Both the position numbers and the translations under genes were made by a program. The notes under the pieces are model-generated. The model was not told the DNA's origin. It did not search any database and saw only the letters and a program-made list of their open reading frames with translations. From contig CM065181.1 of assembly GCA_033026295.1 (NCBI GenBank), forward strand, positions 22,653,588 through 22,717,587: 64,000 nucleotides of DNA, written 5' to 3'. Source of the stretch: Channa striata (lineage: Eukaryota > Chordata > Actinopteri > Anabantiformes > Channidae). Below, piece by piece: positions 57,129 to 64,000 of this stretch. Each line of letters opens with the position of its first letter. Positions within the stretch are counted from its first letter, which is position 1.

Positions 57129-58902
57129 TCTGACTGTACAGAGACACGGCTCTCTGACTTTGGAACAAACAAACTCAAATAAATTAGTCGCTGGTTGTAA
57201 ACACGTCTCGGCTGAAAACTCACAATAACCTTTAAAATGTTTTTAATTCTACATTAATAATAAAGAATAAAAGACTGTATTACTTAATTCTAGTTCACAG
57301 AGGATGGACACATCCACAGATAAAAACAGCCTGAATAATTTAATTTTTCATTAAAGCTCAAATAGCGCAAACACGAAAATGTATAAAAACATTAAAACTG
57401 TTCAAAGCATAAAAAAGTTATAGGTTTTTAGAAAGTTATTTGTTTTCATTAACATCTAGTCTAAGAAAAACTGAATTTCCCTCAAATCACACAAATCTTC
57501 TTTTATTAGCTCCTAACATCTAAACATTCACGATCAGTTGGGATCATAAAAAGTCAAAGATCCGTGTCGTCCTTTGTTCACATACATGAAATGTAACAAT
57601 CATAACTCAGTGTTTATTGTGCGTTTGCTCGTGTTCAGAGCTGCTTCTAGTTTGACAGAAAACTAGCTGGTCTGTCAGTGAAACTACAAGTGTGTGTTAC
57701 AACGTGTTTCTCATTCTGACAAACACAGAAAGTCGTTAACAGATACAAAAAGTAATTTAGCATAACTAGCAGCTAACGGGAGTTTGCTGTTAGCAGGATG
57801 CTAACACACGTTGAAATTCCTAGACATGCTAACACGATTTGCATCATAATATAAAACCAAAGACACTGAGAACATACAGATATATGTCCTTTAAGGACTG
57901 ATGGAGAAGTTAGACTGAAAGAAAAAAAACTGACTCTAGAACGTCTGGTTACAACCGAACTGCTGTAAGTCAGACAGGACATAAAATAATCAACACAGTC
58001 TTTGATTATGAGACAGTCTGTCATAACACATTTACAGTGATGGGCCACATGAAAGATAAATTACAAAAAGATTAAAAGAAACAGCAGTTGACAAAAGTAT
58101 TTGTCCACATTATCCATGTATGTTTTAGTCGTGGACTGTGACGACCTCTGACCTCTGTGGTTGGAGCTTTTTTTTCTCTTCTCACAGGCAACTGGTGGCA
58201 AATAAAGTGACAGACGCCAAACACACATAATAAAATTACTTATTCTTTTAAAAATATGAAATTCAAATGAGACGCATAAGCTGGTGAATGTTGGTGTTAA
58301 AACCCCAAACAAATATCCTAAGTAAAAGCCTGGAGAGAGTCCTAGAGAAAGGACTGAGGTGGAAACTTAGTGGTTGAGAGAACTGGATCCAGGTTCTCTG
58401 AGTCAGTGGCGCCGCCCAACACTTACCTAAACCTGTAAGAATATAAATAAGGAACGACAATAGAGGCCAGGGGCCCTCACAAGAGATTTTGTGGTTCTTG
58501 TGCACAGTGGCCCCAAGATGAAAAAGTTCCATGAGGACTGGTAAAACTGTCCTGAAGAGGATCATGTATCCATATCTCCAGATCTGCTGCTGGATGAATC
58601 ATGTGTTGAATATGAGGGAGAAGTTGTTTAAGTTGAGGATGAACTCCCAGTTCTGCTCACAGATGTTACTACATGGACATGAGACAAAGAAATCTGTCCA
58701 ACTCTAACTGACGATGACCTCCGTCTTGTCTGGCTCTGCTCACATTGAAAAGTTCTGTTAAGGTAAATGGCCACTTATAAAGTGGTTTACAAGCCTCTCA
58801 CTCATACACTAATGGCAGTGGCTGCCATGCAAGGTGCTCAAAACACAGACCCTGTGGTCCGTGGAAGACGTGTCTTTGTGACGATGAGTGCAACCGCTAA
58901 TT
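57129..58902. other. J 5' flank, no gene seen
   Basis: Third copy of the flank at 2314-3856 and 40347-42112. Has no SINE insertion at the 3857 site. Confidence 0.5.
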
Positions 58903-59665
58903 AAAAAAACAGAACTCTGAATAAGGATATTAATATAGATTTATTAATGGGAATTGGTGCAAGAAGTGTAGATGGGCTTCAGACAGCAGAAACTGTCAAC
59001 AGGGTGCTCTGGGAAGAAGCGAGAGACAGATTACCGGAGACGTACTGATAATATGTACACATGGAATACGGGGCTTACTGAGGACAAGATGAGCATGGAA
59101 TTCTGCAGAGCCAGATGGAGCTCGGTTGGGAGGGTGTAGCCAAGGAGAGACCGGTGCTGTGGTAGGAGGAGAGATAGCAAGTTCAATGATCCAAAATTCT
59201 ATCCAGGATCCAAGCCAGGTCCAAAATCCAGAGATCCAGAGAATAGCATCCAGACGGAGAGGCACAGGCATGTCCGGTAACTGAAACAAAGTCCACAGGG
59301 CAGGACGTGAGCAGGGAAAGTCCAAAAAGGCAAAACAGGGTCAGTACCAAAGAGTTTAGTCTGTAGGATGAAGAGCTGGAGAGACCAAGCAGTGCGATCA
59401 GACAAACAGACAACGTAACTGGGAGAAAGGTCTGCTAAAATAGAGCAGGGGACACACAGATGAAATCAATGATGTTGATTGTGGAGGTAGAAGTAAAACC
59501 ATTGAGAATGGTGAGACAGGAAGCCCTGAAGACAGAATGGAAATGATTCTAAAACCATAACTGCCACAAAAACTGTTACAATGTCTGCTTCATATATTAA
59601 CATTCTTATTAATATTGACCAAAAGTCACTGACGTTAAACTGGTGTCAACTTAGACCCTAAATAA
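58903..59665. repeat. Unidentified GC-richer repeat, copy 3 of 3
   Basis: Counterpart of 4080-4830. Followed by an empty TA site (AAGGTTTAATGCC). Confidence 0.45.
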
Positions 59666-59673
59666 GGTTTAAT

Positions 59674-60145
59674 GCCTTTAATGTGCAGGCGTTGGTTGTA
59701 TCTCGTCTCGATTACTGCAATGCACTGTTGATGGGGTTACGGGCATGTGTGACTAAACTCCTGCAGATGATTTTTTATTTTTTTATTGAGCCAAAAAGGA
59801 CTCATCTCACTCCACTCTTCAGGTCTCTTCACTGGCTTCCTGTGGCTGCACGGATTAATTTCAAAGCTCTGACTCTTGCCGACAGGGTGATCAACTCTAC
59901 AACTCAATCATTCAGGTCTACAATCCCTCCCGTCCACTCTGCTCTGCCAAAGAATGACCTCAGGTGGTCCCAGCACCACACAGAAGACAGCGTGGAAAAC
60001 TCTTCAGCTCAGTGATCCTACGATGGTGGAAGGAGCCGCCAAACTCTGCAAGCTCAGCGACCACACTCCTAATATTCAAAAAACTGATTAAAGCAGAACT
60101 CTTCCGTCTGCCTTTTCACTTCTTTTCCCAACATGCACTAAAGAA
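59674..60145 (+). mobile_element. LINE reverse transcriptase 3' fragment, copy 3
   Basis: SRLDYCNALLMGL and RSLHWLPVAARINFKALTL. Same insertion as 5657-6115, slightly longer at its 3' end. Confidence 0.7.
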
Positions 60146-60212
60146 ATGACCCATTCGTGATTAATACTGGAACATAACGACTGGCCACTGATACATTTAT
60201 ATCAGTGTAATG

Positions 60213-61500
60213 CAGTGCTTCTCAAATAGTGGGGCCCGCCCCCCTGGGGGGGCACGGTGCGCTGCCAGTGTGTGACCCTGGGGAACATGCTTTTTTGCCG
60301 TACTAGAATAAAGTGTAATTTCAGATCCAGTCCAGTAGTTGGCAGTGGCGCTCTCAATGTTGGAGTGTGCGCAGGGAGGATTAGCTCTATGGTGTCGGGT
60401 TTATTTTGCACCGAGCAGGCGGCAGGAAGTGAGTAAACCAGGGGTGTCCAAACTTTTTGCAAAGGGGGCCAGATTTGATGGGGTAAAATGTGGGGGGCCA
60501 ACCTTGGCTGACGTTCACAATATATTTAAACACACACACACACACAAATATATATATATAAACAATATATTTAAACAAATTTTAGCAAGCCATTCTGTGT
60601 TTCACATTTGCCTTATTTTATTTTTAACAATCTTAAGCATGTCTTTTGGTTCATTTGAACATTCAATGTTCACAGAACTTTTGAATAAACTAACAGAGAA
60701 ATTAGCAAACAATAGACATATCCACAATTGCAGGGCTCATTTGAAATATGACATATCAGTAAATATAAATGTTAATTGAACTTTTAAAAGTTTATTCTGG
60801 AGTGAAAACTGACAACTTGTCTGAATTTATGACCGATTTTGATCTTAACAAAAATGAATTCAGAGACTTATTGTAAATGACAAATGACTTGTCTGGATTA
60901 ATGAAATCTGGACTGCAGCACAAAGGCCAGGTCTGGCTCAAAGGCAGCGGTATTGATGCGCAAGGTGTCTCGCAGGTGAGAGTCCTCACACGGCTCTTAT
61001 TTAAGTTCAGGATCTCTTCTCACACAAATACGTCGACCCAAACAAGCTCAGCATTTTCTTAGTAAACGCTCAAATCTCTCGAAACCTGTCCTCATCCAGC
61101 TGTCGGTAAAAGCTGGAGAGAGAAAGATGCTGGTGCCGACTGCGGCTGTCGGCGTCACACTGCAGCTCAATGGGCTCCAGCTGCAAATGGTCCGGAACAT
61201 CATCTGTGTCCACGGAAAAAGGCGAGGAAAAAACAGCGACAACCTCTCGATAGCTGCAAAATCCGAAAGTGTTGTCTGAACTCTTCCGCCAGAGATGAAA
61301 TATCTGATGCGCAACTCCTCGTTTGCGCACTGACATTGCCGAGGGCCGGATGAAATTTGACCACGGGCCCACGGGCCGGACTTTGGACATGCCTGGAGTA
61401 AACGAACCTGAAGACAACATGAAGAGATTTTAACAGGGATGAAAAGAAAGATAATGAGACAAAAGAAAGTCACCCGAAAGCTAAGACGAGGAAATATGAC
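60213..61500. mobile_element. hAT element, right end lost, with a nested element
   Basis: The left end CAGTGCTTCTCAAATAGTG follows the GTGTAATG target copy (60205-60212). The interior matches 43322-43700. The right end is missing: at about 61500 it joins DNA resembling the upstream of V A2 and A7. Confidence 0.75.
60439..61395. mobile_element. Nested hAT-like element (957 bp)
   Basis: Ends CAGGGGTGTCCAAAC and GGACATGCCTG (complement CAGGCATGTCC), flanked by the perfect 8-bp duplication GAGTAAAC (60431-60438 and 61396-61403). The same site at about 43525 is empty (GAGTGAAC once). Contains a short CA/TA microsatellite at 60530-60560. The frames 61048-61473 and 61070-61420 on - (WSNFIRPSAM, VAHQIFHLWR) show no transposase motif that I recognise. 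Confidence 0.88.
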
Positions 61501-61630
61501 GAATTTTACGCATATGTAATTATATATAAATGTACAAAAAACCTACCAAAATCTTTTTAATCAATACTCTGATACACACATTAATAATGATAACACACTG
61601 ATAATCAGCCTGATCCCTTTGATCCTGATC

Positions 61631-61692
61631 ATTTGCATAGAGTCACTTTGCATCAGCAGCACCATGCTCCAGTGCTCTGGGAGACTTTATAG
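61631..61692 (+). promoter_or_regulatory. V A11 promoter
   Basis: ATTTGCAT at 61631-61638, a second TTTGCAT near 61647, and CTTTATAG near 61685. Confidence 0.82.
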
Positions 61693-61771
61693 TCCTGAGA
61701 GTTGGACACTGGATGACTGACAGCTGTCCTTCACGACAACAGAAGCCACAGACATCGTCCTCATCCAAAAC

Positions 61772-62245
61772 ATGACTCTGATCTCCGTCCTCATCTGGAC
61801 TCTCCTCTGCTGCTGCTTCACAGGTAAAGTCCAGAGAATCCAACTCGTCTCCTCTATCAACATCCGTCCCTCTGAAATGAAGCCCACAAAACCATGATGC
61901 TGTTTGATGTTTCTGTCTCTGTGTCCTCAGAGTCCAGAGGTCAGGTCACAGTGACTCAGCCTGGAGCAGTGAGATCAGATCTGGGAGGAACCGTCAACAT
62001 TAGATGTAAAACAAGTCAGAAAGTGCATAATGGGAACTGGTTAGCCTGGTACCAACAGAAAAATGGACAAACTCCTAAATTGCTTATCTATGATACTAGC
62101 ACTCGAGCTTCAGGGATTCCAGCTCGTTTTTCAGGCAGTGGATCAAACTCTGACTTCACTCTGACCATCAGTGGAGTCCAGACTGAAGATGCAGCAGTTT
62201 ATTACTGTATAAGTGCGCATTATATCAACAGTCAGTATGTGTTCA
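61772..62245 (+). CDS. Ig light-chain V segment A11
   Basis: Leader 61772-61823, V exon 61931-62245, open. CDR1 QKVHNGNWLA, framework 2 WYQQKNGQTPKL, CDR2 DTSTRAS. CDR3 ISAHYINSQYVFT starts with Ile instead of the usual Gln after the Cys. Both cysteines and Trp are kept. It lies where A1 and A9 lie in the other units, but its upstream DNA comes from the A2/A7 type. Apparently functional. Confidence 0.93.
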
Positions 62246-62273
62246 CACAGTGAAAAAACGTCGTACAAAAACC
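62246..62273 (+). other. V A11 RSS, 12-bp spacer
   Basis: CACAGTG, AAAAAACGTCGT, ACAAAAACC. Confidence 0.95.
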
Positions 62274-62856
62274 TCCCTCAGTCAGACTGAACAGAAACTG
62301 AACTGATGCTGCAGCTGGAAGCTACTGCAGTGACTGACACACTTCACTGAATGTGCACAAACACACAAAGACCAGTTGATGGCTAAACATCATTCACTGT
62401 GTATAATAAGATAAACATGAATATAATCAAAAACAACTTCATCTTGCCAAAGCAAATTTTGATATGAACAAAAGAAGCATTAATAATGTGAATATTGAAG
62501 AATCTTCTCCACCTCTAAAACCACAACTTCCTAAACATCAGCCTGTACGCTGATGACATACTACTATTTATTAAAAACAATTCAAATGTTTCTTTCCTTT
62601 TTTATTTTAATGTTAAATCTTAAAATAGAATAAACACTAAAATGAGTCTTGTTTTATGATTTTTGTCATTTTAAATATGCAGTACATTTTTGATATTTTT
62701 TGGATTCATTTTTTACAAAACCACTGAGATACTGTAGTTTAAATACAACTCAAACATTTCCCCAACATGAAATAAAACATCATTTGAAATTATTGTTTCT
62801 CAGGTTGAATTTCCTGATACAGTGCAGAGGACAGATCCAGCTGAGTGACTGTGTGT

Positions 62857-62864
62857 GTTTGCAT
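62857..62864 (+). promoter_or_regulatory. V B8 octamer variant
   Basis: GTTTGCAT, about 95 bp before the leader ATG. Confidence 0.65.
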
Positions 62865-62958
62865 ACGTGTCCTGCCTCTGTCTCCCAGCTGTTAAGAGAC
62901 CAGTGTTGATGAGGGTCTGTCCAGGCCTTTCAGAGCCACTGAGCACGCCGGCAGCACA

Positions 62959-63484
62959 ATGATGATGTCTCTGAGTCTACTGCTGTCCACCCTGGGGCTC
63001 CTTGTTCAGGGTGAGACTCTCTTGGGATGAAACCAGCTTCACCACAATGATGGAGAAACACTGAAAGAAGCAGCATTGACCTTCTTCCATCTATTGTCCA
63101 TGTTCAACAAATGATGCTGATCGTCTTTGTCCAAGCTGGATTTGTCTCAATAACCCTTCTCCTCTTTTTCCTGGTTTCCAGGTTCATCAGGACAAATGGC
63201 TGTGACTCAGTCTCCTGGATCTCAGTCTGTTTCTCCAGGGCAGACTGTCAACATCAGATGTAAAGCCAGTTCAAGTATGGTTAGCTACCTGCACTGGTAC
63301 CTTCAGAAACCTGGAGAAGCTCCTAAACTAATGATTTACTCAGCTTCAACTCGTCAGTCTGGAGTTTCTGATCGGTTCATTGGAAGTGGATCTGGGACTG
63401 ACTTCACTCTGACCATCAGTGGAGTTCAGGGTGAAGATGCAGGAGTTTATTTCTGTGGACAGAGTGGTTACAGCTGGCCGTTCA
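62959..63484 (+). CDS. Ig light-chain V segment B8
   Basis: Leader 62959-63010, V exon 63182-63484, open. Starts GSSGQMAVTQSPG-like (GQMAVTQ). CDR1 SSMVSYLH, CDR2 SASTRQS, framework 3 RFIGSGSGTD, then VYFCGQ instead of VYYCQQ. CDR3 GQSGYSWPFT is one residue longer than in other B genes. Both cysteines and Trp are kept. Apparently functional. Confidence 0.92.
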
Positions 63485-63512
63485 CACAGTGAAATATGGT
63501 CGTACAAAAACC
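63485..63512 (+). other. V B8 RSS, 12-bp spacer
   Basis: CACAGTG, AAATATGGTCGT, ACAAAAACC. Confidence 0.95.
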
Positions 63513-64000
63513 TCCCTCAGCTGGAGATCAAAGATTTGACTGAACAGCTGCAATGGAAGAAAAACACCAGGGTTTTAAACAATGATACAGTATCAAAATG
63601 ACAATGGTGAAAATTTTTTCTAAAAATATTATTAAAGAGGCGACAATGAAATTCATTTCAACAACCATATAGTGTTTAAACAAATGAATTATAAAACTAA
63701 ACATTAAGATAAGAGATAATATTAGTTTTTGTTAAAACTAACTTGGCTTTTCTAGCAAACACAACTTTTCAATGAGAAATTACAATAAAATGTAAGACAA
63801 CAAACAAAGTTGTTTTATTTCATGCTGAGAATGTGATGAAACATTAAAACTCTCAGGGCAGGTTGAGTTGGTAGGACGCGTCAACCCAAACACCAACAAC
63901 ACAGAACTGAATTTAAGTTTTTTATTAGTAATGATAGTGGAGGGGTTCCTGCAGGTGGGGGCTCGAGGGAACAGGACGGCCACGGCAAGTTATCCAAGAC
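63513..64000. other. 3' flank of V B8, window end
   Basis: AT-rich, becoming GC-richer after about 63850. Nothing recognised. Confidence 0.45.

Noticed and set aside
60530..60560. CA/TA simple repeat inside the nested hAT element
   Set aside because: An ordinary microsatellite, noted in the element entry only.
1..64000. CRISPR arrays, operons, ribosome binding sites, phage or plasmid features
   Set aside because: The sequence is vertebrate nuclear DNA with introns and RSSs; none of these is present.
1..64000. tRNA, rRNA or other RNA genes
   Set aside because: No stretch with a convincing cloverleaf or rRNA match was noticed. The SINE-like repeats may have tRNA-related heads, but I could not show one.

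Overview
This window looks like part of a teleost (bony fish) immunoglobulin light-chain locus, kappa-like in its recombination signals. The evidence is direct. There are 16 V segments with a leader exon, a V exon and a 12-bp-spacer recombination signal (RSS; absent only in A2, and with one mutated heptamer base in A10), all on the + strand. One further broken V and two V fragments accompany them. C exons and J segments with 23-bp-spacer RSSs all lie on the - strand. The dispersed repeats (an RTE-type LINE, a Penelope-like element, hAT and TA-target elements, SINE-like 'caaagcgactta' repeats) also fit a teleost. I cannot name the species. No gene unrelated to the immunoglobulin locus or to mobile DNA was recognised.

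Layout. (1) 1-6.2 kb: intact C, one canonical J, an orphan J-type RSS, then repeats. (2) 6.2-14.5 kb: V A1, a solo LTR inside an old C relic, a truncated C, a degenerate J, V A2 (RSS lost), A3 and B1. (3) 15.1-19.4 kb: nested retroelements. (4) 20-25.3 kb: C relic, degenerate J, V A4 and B2, and a V fragment. (5) 26.6-37.3 kb: a broken V (A6), LTR, V B3, a C exon with a nonsense codon, a degenerate J, V A7, A8 and B4, and another C relic. (6) 38-43.7 kb: second intact C-J unit. (7) 43.7-48.8 kb: V A9, LTR, hybrid V B5, and B6. (8) 49-54.8 kb: decayed DNA, V A10, a GC-rich unknown stretch and a V fragment. (9) 54.9-61.5 kb: third intact C-J unit. (10) 61.6-63.5 kb: V A11 and B8.

Two large blocks recur. 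The C-J unit is present three times (1-6.15, 38-43.3, 54.9-60.1 kb). The multi-V unit is also present three times (6.2-14.5, 26.6-37.0, 43.7-48.8 kb), each copy with its own deletions. Comparing copies dates the mobile elements and explains the broken genes: missing J-C, lost RSS, truncated C, and a B/A hybrid V.

How it works together: every V RSS and every J RSS point the same way along the + strand although the coding strands are opposite. A V on either side of a J-C pair can therefore join it only by inversion, and the intervening DNA is kept. I call the two V families A (octamer ATTTGCAT plus TATA-like box, long germline CDR3 ending in ...INSQ..FT) and B (GTTTGCAT, short CDR3 ending in ..FPFT). 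These names are mine, for this window only.
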